Source of the DNA: CAVXJN01 sp963762165
GTDB taxonomy: Bacteria; Pseudomonadota; Gammaproteobacteria; JASBUN01
Reading direction: 5' to 3'
DNA length: 64,000 nt
Assembly: GCA_963762165.1 (NCBI GenBank)
Contig: CAVXJN010000002.1
Coordinates: 62,001 to 126,000, forward strand
Made by a program: the position numbers and the translations under genes. Below, one piece after another: positions 17,170-26,239 of this stretch (the first letter of the stretch is position 1; each line of letters begins with the position of its first letter). The notes under the pieces are model-generated. The model had not been told where the DNA came from, did not search any database, and saw only the letters and a program-made list of their open reading frames with translations.

Positions 17170-17778
17170 ATGGCAAACGAATCGGATTGGAGCCTTCAGG
17201 GCGACTATTTTGAGTCCTGCAACTGCGACTTGGTGTGTCCTTGTATTTTCTTACGCCCGCCCACGCAGGGCTTTTGTGAAGCAATGGTTGGCTGGCACGT
17301 GGAAAAAGGTCATATGGGCGATGTGAGCCTGGACGGGTTGAACGTGGCTGCGTGGCTGCACTCACCGGGCGCGCTGACCGATGGCAGCTGGCGTCTGGCG
17401 TTGTATATAGATGAGCGCGCAGACGAAGCGCAGACTGCCGCGTTCACAAAGATATTCGGCGGGGAAGTGGGTGGCCACCCTGCGGTTTTGGCGAGCCTGG
17501 TCGGCGAGTTGATGGGCGTTAAAAACGTGCCGATCGAATTCAAAAAAGAGAATGGCACGCACGTCCTTGATATACCGGGAATCGGCAAGAACGTGACGGA
17601 GGCGGTTGCGGGAGAAGATGGTGGTGCCGTCATGGTGAGCAACCATCCGCTGGCCGTTTCTCCGGGAAATCCGGTTCGGATTTCAGCTTCGACGCAGGCG
17701 CAATACAAAGATTACGACGTCGAGTGGACGCAGCACGACAAGGTGGGTTTGTCGGCACCATTCTCCTATCGTCCGTGA
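17170..17778 (+). CDS. DUF1326 cysteine-rich protein
   Basis: A 202-residue soluble protein with the SCNCDLVCPCIF motif near the N-terminus (about residues 16-27) that marks DUF1326 and suggests metal binding. It is divergent from DUF2182, from which it is separated by a 310-base promoter region. GAGGACGAAGCG precedes the ATG. Molecular function is not established. Confidence 0.85.
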   Translation: MANESDWSLQGDYFESCNCDLVCPCIFLRPPTQGFCEAMVGWHVEKGHMGDVSLDGLNVAAWLHSPGALTDGSWRLALYIDERADEAQTAAFTKIFGGEVGGHPAVLASLVGELMGVKNVPIEFKKENGTHVLDIPGIGKNVTEAVAGEDGGAVMVSNHPLAVSPGNPVRISASTQAQYKDYDVEWTQHDKVGLSAPFSYRP

Positions 17779-18606
17779 ACCCGGGCGTTGTTCTGGCGTC
17801 GGGCCGTCAAGCGCAGGGCGTGCCCGTCAGGCTATGAACCGGTACGGTGGCCACCGGGCGGGCGATGCGAGCCGCGGCGGTCTTGGCGCGCAACGGGCTT
17901 GTTAGCGCGGTGGCTGCCTCGAAAAGCGAACACGGTGTTCTTTAGGATCTATCGGACGCTGAAGTTGGTGTAGGACTCGACCAGGAGAGGGGGGATGCCG
18001 TCCACCCTCTGTTTGTGTGCTTGTGACCACAGTGCCGTAGTCGGCCGATGGCGCAACTCTCCAGGTGTGCCGGCGCAAAGGTTTAGGTGTTGTTCGACAT
18101 CCTTGAGTCCGGCGATATCGGCGCCGCGTCGTCCGGCTGTATTCGAAGCAACCACCCCGCCTCATACGGATCGCAATCGACACCAAAGTTGAGATTCGTA
18201 CACAAGCAGTCATCAGGGCATTGCATCGGGCGCACCCTCACGGCAACAACGCGACTGCAGAAGTCTTCCGTCCAGCAGCAGCCTAGCCCGAAATCCGAGG
18301 TGCGAGCCATAGCGCAGTGGCGCGCTTTCCAATCGATGCACCGTCAACTGTCGAACAACACCGAACTCCGTAGAACGTATGCCTCGTGTGCGGCCCATGC
18401 GTTGTGGTGGCGACCTGCGCCGGTTCGAGGGGCGTGCGTACTCGGGCTTTGGAGGCTGGGTCACCGTGCAGCGACGGCGTGGTCCCCGGCGCCGGTGGGG
18501 CGCATTTGGATTTTCAACGCACTCGCACCGACTCCGCGGTATAGGCGAGCAGGTCCGATCGGCCCAGGGGTTTCGACATTGACCTGTATGTACAGTCAGC
18601 GTGACG
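17779..18606. other. Long stretch without an intact gene
   Basis: No intact coding region with family resemblance was found on either strand. The only recognisable trace is a short piece resembling the end of a lipoyl-carrier protein (18045-18200, minus), listed separately. Confidence 0.5.
18045..18200 (-). pseudogene. Possible remnant of a GcvH/lipoate-binding protein C-terminus
   Basis: On the minus strand one frame reads DPYEAGWLLRIQPDDAA and the neighbouring frame continues ADIAGLKDVEQHL. Joined by one frameshift this resembles the end of GcvH-type lipoyl carriers (DPYGEGWLLxIxxxDxxEL...LxD...YxxHL). The central ESVK lipoylation region was not found upstream. It may be a decayed gene or a chance match. 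Confidence 0.3.
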
Positions 18607-18632
18607 GCGGCCTGGCCCAACGACCAGGCCGC
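18607..18632 (-). terminator. Hairpin downstream of the FadL-family gene
   Basis: GCGGCCTGG and CCAGGCCGC form a perfect 9-bp stem with an 8-base loop, 16 bases after the stop of the minus-strand porin gene. No clear T tract follows on that strand. Confidence 0.6.
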
Positions 18633-18647
18633 AACGCCCCAGCTATA

Positions 18648-19883
18648 TCAGTCAAACATCCAGCTTAGCCCGGCACCGAACTGCCAAGCGCTGGCTTCCA
18701 CCTTGGTTCCGCCGATCTGTTCGTCTTCTTTCAATGCTGTGGCAGCATGGACGTCGACGTGAAAGTTCTTGTTCACCGCATATCCAAGACCTGCCGTGAT
18801 CTGGTGCTTCCAGACGACCTCCGCATTGGTGGCCTGTAGATAGCGTACCAATGTTGGGTTGAGTTGCACTGTCGAACCGCCGGCAACGAGAGAAGTCGCC
18901 TCACCGGCATTGGAACCTACGTTATCTTTGATGGGGCTGTCGGCGTAGCTATAGCCCACGCGCCACTTGAATTTGCCCTGAGTAAGCTGAGCACCCAGGC
19001 CAAAAACCGTCTGGTCTTTATATATGTCCTGATAGAAGTCGGCCTGTTCCCAGTTCTTCCAGGTCACATCGGCTTCGATCAGCAGGTTGCCGTTCATCAG
19101 GGACGAATTCGCGATGCCGAGCGCGAGTTCTTGCGGCTGCTCTACGGTAAGGTCATAGAAACCCGTGGCGGAGTATTTGGTGGCGTTTTCGTATTTGATC
19201 GAAAGCGGGCTGCGGTAATAGGCGCCGATGGTGGTCGGCCCGACTTCATAAGTCGTGCCGAGGGTGGCACGTACCCCGTAGCCATGCACCGAGGAACCAT
19301 TTTCCAGCAGACCGGCCTGGAAATAACCGCTGCCTAAAGTCACCATCGCACCGACATTCCAGTGGTCGTCTACTTTGTAGGCTAGTCCTGCATTGGCGCC
19401 AAAGAGGATCAACTCCGCCATCGGACCGAGACTTCCCGGTACGTCCCTGAAGTCAGAACCGATACCTGACACAGGCGTCAAGCCGACACCGAGGGTCATG
19501 CCGTTGCCCAGAGGTTGGATGATGCTGACATTCGGTAACAGGTAATCACTTGCGTCGGAATCGGCGGACCAAGCCGTACCCGTTGCACTTCCATCGTGGG
19601 TGTCGGTGACGTCCGGGTGATAAAAGGTGGCACCGAACAAGAAATGCGTGCCGTTGTCGTACTGACCCAGGGTGGCGGGATTGCCGAATACGGCGGCGGA
19701 AGTGTCCTGTGGACGTGCGATACCGACGCCGCCCATGCCGCCGGCAGCCGGCATCATGGTGAGGTTCAGGTCGGTACCGTAGTTGGCCGCCTGGGCGCTT
19801 CCAGCTAACAGGGTCACTAAGGTGGCATACAGCACGCGCACTTTAGACCGCCCTTTGAGGTGAAGACTCAATGGATGATTCAT
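18648..19883 (-). CDS. FadL/TodX-family outer-membrane channel
   Basis: A 411-residue protein with a signal peptide ending near GSAQA and a mature N-terminus containing GGMGGVGIARPQDTSAAVFGNPA, the hatch-like NPA region of the FadL/OmpP1/TodX family. The rest alternates short beta strands and ends with an aromatic-rich strand (FGAGLSWMFD), as expected for a beta-barrel. These channels admit long-chain fatty acids, toluene and other hydrophobic compounds, so this one may feed the nearby monooxygenase cluster. It is transcribed alone on the minus strand. Confidence 0.88.
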   Translation of the reverse strand: MNHPLSLHLKGRSKVRVLYATLVTLLAGSAQAANYGTDLNLTMMPAAGGMGGVGIARPQDTSAAVFGNPATLGQYDNGTHFLFGATFYHPDVTDTHDGSATGTAWSADSDASDYLLPNVSIIQPLGNGMTLGVGLTPVSGIGSDFRDVPGSLGPMAELILFGANAGLAYKVDDHWNVGAMVTLGSGYFQAGLLENGSSVHGYGVRATLGTTYEVGPTTIGAYYRSPLSIKYENATKYSATGFYDLTVEQPQELALGIANSSLMNGNLLIEADVTWKNWEQADFYQDIYKDQTVFGLGAQLTQGKFKWRVGYSYADSPIKDNVGSNAGEATSLVAGGSTVQLNPTLVRYLQATNAEVVWKHQITAGLGYAVNKNFHVDVHAATALKEDEQIGGTKVEASAWQFGAGLSWMFD

Positions 19884-19984
19884 CTCTTAAATCCTGTTGT
19901 TTTGCTCGTATAAGGGCCGAAATAATTGGAAACCTGCCCGGTCGATGGCGGTGCCGCCATCGGCTGGCCGTTTTTCCGCAACTG

Positions 19985-20539
19985 TCAGAGTTTTGAGCCG
20001 TTGAGCGTGACGTTGCCGGTCACGGTCACTGCGCGGGCAATGGTATCCAGCACCGGACAGTGCGATTCGACGGTTTCTGCGAGTTTGCGAATGGTTTCGG
20101 CATCTGCGGGGCTGTCGATGTACGTCTCGAAACGAACGTTGTCGTACCCGGCAGGAATCTTTTCGTCCATGGCGAATAGACCATGCAGGTCGAGATATCC
20201 TTTGACGGCGACTTTGACGCTGGTGAGTTCGACTCCCATCACCGACGCGTAGGCGGAATACATGATTTCCTGGCATGTGCCGAGTGCGGCAAGGACGAGT
20301 TCGACCGGGTTCATGCCGGCGTCTTCGCCGCCTAGTTCCGGCGGCTCGTCTATTGTCAGGAGCGGGAAGTCGCGCACTTTTGCCGTGCAACGTACCCCGC
20401 TTTGAAGCTCGGTTTCGGAGCGGAATACCAGCTTGGCCGACTGGGGATTGGACTGGATTCGTTCCATTGTCTTGGTCAGTGCTGCTTTGACGCGATCGTT
20501 CGCAGAACCTTGTGTTGTGCTCTCTGGCGTAGCGCTCAT
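19985..20539 (-). CDS. OsmC-family peroxiredoxin-like protein
   Basis: A 184-residue OsmC-fold protein with the two redox cysteines in ALGTCQEIM and VESHCPVLD. OsmC/Ohr proteins reduce organic hydroperoxides or act on other small thiols. The start is supported by TAGGAGTCACCA before ATG 20539. It lies about 100 bases upstream of the FadL gene on the same strand. Confidence 0.88.
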   Translation of the reverse strand: MSATPESTTQGSANDRVKAALTKTMERIQSNPQSAKLVFRSETELQSGVRCTAKVRDFPLLTIDEPPELGGEDAGMNPVELVLAALGTCQEIMYSAYASVMGVELTSVKVAVKGYLDLHGLFAMDEKIPAGYDNVRFETYIDSPADAETIRKLAETVESHCPVLDTIARAVTVTGNVTLNGSKL

Positions 20540-21213
20540 TGGTGACTCCTAAACTCGGGCGGTGATTGGAATGATTGCCCCGCTTGGCCCCTCGATGGCG
20601 GACTCGGGTACAAAGACAAGAGCAGGCCGCATGCCAGCTATGCGGCAAACTGCTAGATTTGCGCGGGGCCGCGCGTGTTTTGTCGAATTCCCAGATATAA
20701 CGCAATGACTTACAAGCGATTTTTCGATGATACGCATGCGGACTAAAAACAATTACGGTGACAGGTTGCGGTAGCTGAACTGTGAACTACGGCCGGTGAC
20801 GTCACGTTGTCGGGTCACGATGTGACACAGCAGGTACAAGAGATGAACACTGTCAGGAAGGGGTTCGCGAGATTGTTCCGAGGCGAACGCCTGCTAGTGA
20901 CGCGTCGCCGAAAATGCACTGGCCGCCGGTGCCCATAACCCGCGCCGCACTGGTGTTGGCTCGACAGCCGGCGGGAGCTACGACTGAAACCAGTTCTCGA
21001 TTGTTCAGGAGGAAGCTGGCGTATCTTATTAGATTGCAGGAACTAATCTGCCGCCGACGGACGCTGGCGCGAGTTGATATCGAGTTCAAGTCCCGCGGCA
21101 TGAATGTGCCGGCTTTGGCCATCGGGGAGGCGCCATGGGTCTATGGGCAGCTCTTGAAGCGAGACCTGACTCGAGAGTCGCGATCGGAAGGCGGGGACGC
21201 TTCATGCACGGCG
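20540..21213. other. Intergenic stretch, no gene recognised
   Basis: Frames on both strands in this region show no family resemblance and have no convincing ribosome binding sites. It contains the promoter region of the OsmC gene. Confidence 0.45.
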
Positions 21214-21243
21214 CCGGCGTGCGCGATGCTCCGCGCACGCCGG
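21214..21243 (-). terminator. Hairpin terminating the sqr operon
   Basis: CCGGCGTGCGC and GCGCACGCCGG form a perfect 11-bp stem with an 8-base loop, 10 bases after the stop of the DUF1641 gene. Confidence 0.7.
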
Positions 21244-21253
21244 TGTGCAGCTG

Positions 21254-22010
21254 TTACGGACGTTTTGACCGCAGTTGCCGCCCGAATGCGGCGACGAATA
21301 CGAGCGCGTCTTGGGTTTTTGGATCCTTGGCCAGTTTCAATACGCCGGAAAGGCCGCCCTTGGACGGGGGCGTATCTTCGACTTCCTGCCGGGCGCGACC
21401 GAGTCCTTCGAGCAGATCGACTAACGTGGTTTGAATCTCTTGTCGACCGAGCAGCTCCACAAGGCGGAAAAACCCGGGGTTTCGTGCCAGCCGGTCCACT
21501 AAGCACATCAGCTCGCCGGCAATTAGCGCAAATCGGCTGATAATATCGTCCGAAAGCGCATCTTGTGCTGAACCCGCGAGTCGTGCCAAACCAACCAGAC
21601 GTTCCAGATCGCCGTTGTTGACCAGTTCCGTGATCGCAGGAAGCGCCCGATCGATGCCGCTGCGGTTGACGCGGTCCAAGAAGTCGAGTCCGTCCCCGGC
21701 GGTTTGAGCCAGTCGAGACACCATATCATCGGTCAAGGCGTCTTCAGCCGAGCCCATGACGCGAGCCAAGCCGGCTACCCGTTCCAGGTCGCCGTTCTTG
21801 ACCATGTGTGCCAGGGTCGGAAGTGCGTCAGCCACGCCGCTGCGATTGATGCGGTCCAGGAGGTCGACGCCATCGGCTAGCGGTAGCGCTCAGACGAGTG
21901 ACCATGTCGTCGGTGAGCGCGTCACGGGCGCTGGCGAGGAGCCGGTACAGTTCCTGGTTGGTCGCCGACTGCTCCTCAGCGTCGTTCGTTTGTTCCTGCG
22001 GTTGACTCAT
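21254..22010 (-). pseudogene. DUF1641 protein with a frameshift
   Basis: The frame starts at ATG 22010 (after GAGGAGGCCATC) with MSQPQEQTNDAEEQ and shifts near 21885. The second frame continues DGVDLLDRINRSGVADALP to the stop. A 1-bp insertion in the CGCTAGCCGAT stretch explains the break; repaired, the protein would be about 251 residues. It contains internal repeats of the form ALTDDMVSRLAxTAxDGLDFLDRVNRSG. DUF1641 proteins are usual neighbours of sulfide:quinone oxidoreductase and may help it at the membrane. It follows sqr by about 10 bases. Confidence 0.75.
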
Positions 22011-22020
22011 GATGGCCTCC

Positions 22021-23152
22021 TCACAGCAGCCCGCGGGCGCTGGCCCAATAGAGCTGGTTGTAGGCCATCTTGAACCAGTGCACTGCCTTGGTCGGGGCTT
22101 TCGGGTCGGGCGGGTTGTTGTAGTTGAACATGGCATACGTGGCCTTGTCCTTGCCGGCCTCGATGAAGCAGAACACTTTGCCGTCGTAGTCGCGCACCGC
22201 CGTGCCGATCTTGACCATTGACGCAATGTTCTCGGCTAGCGCTTCGGCCTCGAAATGTGCCGTGGAGCCGGCTTTGCTGATCGGGAGGTTGGTCGTATCG
22301 CCGAGGACAAAGGCGTTGTGTGTCCCTCGATATTCAGCCGATGCCTGTCGGTCGGAATCCAACCGGCCTTGCCCAGGCCGTTGCTTTCGATCACTTCCAT
22401 GCCCTTATGAGGCGGTACCGCTACCAAGAGGTCGTAGTTGGTTTCAGAGCCTTCCTCGCTGCGCAGCATTTTGTTTGCGCCGTCCACTTCTTTCATATTG
22501 AACAGCGTCTCGTAGGTGATGCCGTGACGGTCGAATTCCTTTTGCGCCCATTTGCCTACCGGCTCCAGACTGTGCAGACGGCCGATCGGATAGGTGTAAT
22601 GAATTTGGACCTTGTCCAGGATTCCCCGTTCGGCGAAATAGTCGCGCATCATGAATGTCACTTCGAGCGGGATCATCGGGCATTTGTGCGGCACGCCAAC
22701 GGTGACCACGACCTTGCCGCCCTCGAAGTCGCGCAGAGTCTTATGGAAATTCAATGCTGCTTCTTCGGTGTAAAGTTGATGGAGTTTTCAGCGAGGCCAG
22801 GAATATCCTGCGGCATAGCACGCGAACCCGTGGCGATCGCGATGATGTCGTAGTCATAGCGCTTGCCGCTCTTGGCGATGACGTGGTTTTCATCCAGAGC
22901 GAAGGTCTCGACTGGATCCACGTGGAACGCGATTCCCGGTTCGAGAAGGCTCTGTTGGTCGCGGTACAACTCGTCCGGTGCCATGCGGCCAAAAGCCACG
23001 TAAAGCAGGCCGGGTTGATACATATGGCGGTCGCTTGCGGACAGCATGGTGATCTGAGCTGTGCCGCGCTCGAGTTCCGAGTGCAAACGCCGGGCGAGAT
23101 TGTTGGCCAAGATGGTGCCACCCATTCCGCCGCCTACGATCAATATTTTCAT
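22021..23152 (-). pseudogene. sqr: Sulfide:quinone oxidoreductase, broken by two frameshifts
   Basis: The start (ATG 23152, after ACAGGAGGAAACACT) leads into the FAD-binding MKILIVGGGMGGT and later IAIATGSRAMPQ. A missing T near 22775 shifts the frame to EEAALNFHKTL and VGVPHKCPMIP (the cysteine region), and a missing G near 22317 shifts again to THNAFVLGDTTNLP. Repaired length is about 377 residues, normal for the SQR family that oxidises sulfide and reduces quinone at the membrane. Both breaks are single bases in short homopolymers, so sequencing error is as likely as decay. It lies between tusA and DUF1641. Confidence 0.85.
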
Positions 23153-23181
23153 AGTGTTTCCTCCTGTGGCTCGACTGGCGA

Positions 23182-23412
23182 TTATTTTGTTTTTCGCACG
23201 ACGACGTGCCATACGCCATCGGCCTCGAAGCTTTCTACTATTTCATGTCCAACCTTGTTCACCCATTCAGGGATATCGTTGGCGGAGCCCTCGTCAGTGG
23301 AGAGCACTTCCAATTCTTCGCCCACCTCGGCCTGCTTGATTCCCGCGATGAGTTCCATTAATGGTCCCGGGCAAAAGGTGCCGCGGGCATCGATAACCGT
23401 TTTATCGCTCAC
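23182..23412 (-). CDS. tusA: TusA-family sulfur carrier
   Basis: A 76-residue protein with the CPGPLMEL motif whose cysteine carries persulfide sulfur. It lies between the dsrE-like gene (13-base gap) and sqr (29-base gap). In sulfur oxidisers, TusA and DsrE-type proteins pass sulfane sulfur from SQR or rhodanese to cytoplasmic oxidation enzymes, and this gene order supports that role rather than tRNA thiolation. Confidence 0.92.
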   Translation of the reverse strand: MSDKTVIDARGTFCPGPLMELIAGIKQAEVGEELEVLSTDEGSANDIPEWVNKVGHEIVESFEADGVWHVVVRKTK

Positions 23413-23425
23413 TGTGTCGCTCCCG

Positions 23426-23818
23426 TCAAAAGGTCCAGAATTGTCCGCCGGTGGCGTCGTCCAGGAAGCGAGTAAGTCCCAGGGGCTCGTCGACGTATGG
23501 CGCCAAGTCGTCCTTGCCGAGGCCGAGAATGTCCATGGCCATGGAACAGGGACATATGCGCGCGTCTCCCAACTCTACTGCCTGCTGGAACAGTTCCAGG
23601 AACGGCGGTGCGTTCTTCTGTTCCAGCAGTTCACCAACACGTCCTTCCGCAGGCGCTTTGTTTTCGGCGTTGCGCGCGAAGTAAGGCAGTGCATTCATGG
23701 ACAGGAATACGGTAACCGGGTGCCCGCTCACTGCGCCCACCGAGGCCACCATCGCGGCCATCTGCAGTCGTTCGCGGGACTCGGAAATCACCATGACGCT
23801 GATCTGTTCGGATGCCAT
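23426..23818 (-). CDS. DsrE-family sulfur-transfer protein
   Basis: A 130-residue DsrE/DsrF-like protein with ICPCSMAMDILG holding the likely persulfide cysteine(s) near residue 95. The start at ATG 23818 has GAGGAAACC just upstream. It heads the minus-strand operon dsrE-like, tusA, sqr, DUF1641. DsrE2/DsrE3-type proteins exchange sulfur with TusA. The exact subfamily is not assigned. Confidence 0.85.
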   Translation of the reverse strand: MASEQISVMVISESRERLQMAAMVASVGAVSGHPVTVFLSMNALPYFARNAENKAPAEGRVGELLEQKNAPPFLELFQQAVELGDARICPCSMAMDILGLGKDDLAPYVDEPLGLTRFLDDATGGQFWTF

Positions 23819-24092
23819 TGGTTTCCTCATTAACATGTTACAAGGGGCGATCGCGAGAGGGGCGATCGGAACGAGTTTAGCTCACAATTTGAGGCAATCC
23901 CTGTGCCAAGGAAACACACATATGAAAACAAGGGTTTAAGCCAGGGGGGATGTGCCGCATCAGCACAGGCGTGAAGCGCGGGGGTAACACTGTGTACTCA
24001 TGCTGGGACGCAATCCTGTGACCGCCGGGCTCTGCGGCCGTCTGGTATGTGGTTTGCTTGACAGCAGGCGGGGAACACGGCGGAGGAAGACT

Positions 24093-25016
24093 GTGCGAAT
24101 GCTGGCTGCGATGGTGTTTTTTTGTGCCTTGCTTTCTTCAGGCGCCGCAGATGCGGAGGTGATCAAGGTCGTGCTGCTGGGTACTGGGGGGCCGCGGCCG
24201 GATCCGGCGCGCGCCGGGGCGGCGGTGCTGGTGGAGGCGGGCGGTCAGAGGCTGCTGTTCGACAGCGGTCGTAATGTGGTGAGTCGGCTTTGGCAGGCGG
24301 GTTATGCCCCTGGAGACGTGGATCGGGTCTTTCTCACCCACCTGCATTCGGACCACATCGTGGGTCTGCCGGACCTGTGGCTTACCGGGTGGATTTGGCA
24401 GCGTCATCGGCCACTGCACGTATCCGGCCCGGTTGGCACCACAAATATGGTCCGGCATCTGCAAGCCGCATATGCCTTTGACCGGAAAGTGCGCAGTGAG
24501 GTTGAATGCGGCCTGGATCCGGCCGCAGGCGTCCTGGAGGGCGCAGACCTGGAGCAAGGGGTGGTCTACCAACACGCCAACGTCCGGGTCAGCGCGTTTC
24601 GTGTCGACCACGGCCCGGTGCGTCCGGCACTGGGCTACCGGGTGGATTACGCCGGCCGGAGCGTGGTGATTTCAGGAGATACGCGACCCTCGCCGAATCT
24701 GATTAAACATGCGCGCAACGCGGACCTGCTGATTCACGAGGTGGCGGCTGCGCGTGAGGGGCTCGCCGCACACAATCCTCGCCTGAAACGGATCCTCGGG
24801 TACCACACTGAACCCTCGGGCCTGGCGAAGGTGCTCGCGCAGACGCGACCGCGCCTGACGGTCTTGACCCATTGGGTGCTATTCGGCGTCGAGCCGAAAC
24901 AGGTCCTCGAGCAGCTCGGGGCTCGTTGCGACTGCGCGCTGATCGAAGGCGTGGATCTGCTGTGGGTCGATGTCGGCGAGCAGATCGTGGCGCACCGCCC
25001 GACGGGGAATCGCTGA
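24093..25016 (+). CDS. Exported metallo-beta-lactamase-fold hydrolase
   Basis: After a signal peptide (MLAAMVFFCALLSSGAADA) the protein has the metal site THLHSDHIVGLPDLW, a later DHGPV, GDTRPS with the bridging aspartate, and a final HW. The fold is that of the RNase Z/arylsulfatase-like metallo-beta-lactamase group; a periplasmic location argues against tRNA processing. GTG 24093 is chosen because GGAGGAAGA lies just before it. It is divergent from the dsrE-tusA-sqr operon. Substrate unknown. Confidence 0.82.
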   Translation: MRMLAAMVFFCALLSSGAADAEVIKVVLLGTGGPRPDPARAGAAVLVEAGGQRLLFDSGRNVVSRLWQAGYAPGDVDRVFLTHLHSDHIVGLPDLWLTGWIWQRHRPLHVSGPVGTTNMVRHLQAAYAFDRKVRSEVECGLDPAAGVLEGADLEQGVVYQHANVRVSAFRVDHGPVRPALGYRVDYAGRSVVISGDTRPSPNLIKHARNADLLIHEVAAAREGLAAHNPRLKRILGYHTEPSGLAKVLAQTRPRLTVLTHWVLFGVEPKQVLEQLGARCDCALIEGVDLLWVDVGEQIVAHRPTGNR

Positions 25017-25176
25017 GCCGCCCGCTACGCCGGACGCGCAGACGAGTTCCGCACTGGGACAATCTGCACGGGAGGGTGGCCTCGGTCGCGCAGGCCAATT
25101 TGGGCGCCTCGAAACGCAACGTGCGTAGGGTCTGCGTCATGTACCGGAACGCCGGTGCAGCGCAATTCAGCCGGCT

Positions 25177-25800
25177 TTATTTGTGATTGTCATGCGCGAG
25201 GTTCGGCGTGTCCGTCTTTTCCGCCAGTAAATCCTGTACTGATTCGATGAGCTGTGACGTTGGCATGCCGTAGGGAATGATCCGAGCGAGCTGGCCGCTT
25301 CTGTCGATAATGAAGATGTTGGCGCTATGATCCACTTCGTAATGGCCGGCATTCAAATCGCCTTGGTAGCGGAAATAGGTACCGTATTGTTTGGCAACGC
25401 GCCGCAATTGCGACTCTGAGCCGGTCAAGCCGATGATGGCATCGCTGAAATACTTGACATAATCACGCAGCTTCTGTGGCGTGTCGCGGCGCGGATCCAC
25501 CGATACGAACAGCGCGACCACCTGTTCGGCGCGCGGACCGAGGGCTCGCGTCAGCGCGCTAACGCTGGCCAGTGTGGTGGGGCAGACATCTGGGCACGAG
25601 GTGTAGCCGAACGTCAGGACGACGATTTTGCCCCGTAACGTATCCAATGAGAACCGGGTCCCGTCAGTCCGCGTCAGCGTGAAATCGCCTCCGGGTCCCG
25701 CCGACGCGGGTTCGGTCGCCTGCGCGCCCCACGCTGTCAGCGACTGGAAACACCAGGCACAAAACACGACTGTTAGCAGGGTGGAGCGAATCGGCGACAT
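25177..25800 (-). CDS. SCO1/SenC copper chaperone
   Basis: A 207-residue protein with an N-terminal signal/anchor, the copper-binding CPDVCP motif and the distal histidine in YEVDHSANIF. SCO proteins deliver copper to cytochrome oxidase and other periplasmic copper enzymes. ATG 25800 is chosen because GGAG stands 8 bases before it. It is divergent from mtoX copy 1, whose product is a copper enzyme in characterised bacteria. Confidence 0.92.
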   Translation of the reverse strand: MSPIRSTLLTVVFCAWCFQSLTAWGAQATEPASAGPGGDFTLTRTDGTRFSLDTLRGKIVVLTFGYTSCPDVCPTTLASVSALTRALGPRAEQVVALFVSVDPRRDTPQKLRDYVKYFSDAIIGLTGSESQLRRVAKQYGTYFRYQGDLNAGHYEVDHSANIFIIDRSGQLARIIPYGMPTSQLIESVQDLLAEKTDTPNLAHDNHK

Positions 25801-26198
25801 AAGCGACACTCCGTCTATGATCGAGGCCGCTTAAGCAGCAGCAAGTAACATGCCACGGTGGCGTGCCCGAGCCTCACCGGCTTCGGTGCGCCACCCACAT
25901 TAGAGATGTCTAATGTTCCTGTACTGTTCTGGAGCCACGTGGCTCTTCTTTCTGTCCCCTTTATGAAACAAGTGCCACTTGCCCACGTCTCGATGCGGCC
26001 TCTGGATTCGGGAGGCGACAAGGGTTTTATCAACCAAGGGACGGCGATCATGGGACTTTCAAGGGGTTCCGCGCGCCACGCCAGCGTGATCGTATCTGTG
26101 GCCCAGATCTTGCTGCTGTTATTAGGAGTTCGAAAGGGATTCGAGGGACCGTGCGCGGTCAACGTAGCGACGGATCGGTACGGGCGGAACTGTGGCCG
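25801..26198. other. Intergenic region upstream of mtoX copy 1
   Basis: About 400 bases between divergent SCO1 and mtoX with no recognisable gene. It differs entirely from the sequence upstream of mtoX copy 2, so the two copies probably have different promoters. Confidence 0.5.
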
Positions 26199-26239
26199 AA
26201 ACTAAAACGAATCGAGCAAACCAGGTTGAGGAGAGAGAG

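Noticed and set aside
20914..21540. 208-residue plus-strand frame in the gap before the DUF1641 gene
   Set aside because: No family motif, no ribosome binding site, and its second half overlaps the DUF1641 gene on the opposite strand.
24093..25016. Metallo-beta-lactamase-fold protein as ribonuclease Z
   Set aside because: It has a signal peptide, so a cytoplasmic tRNA-processing role is unlikely.
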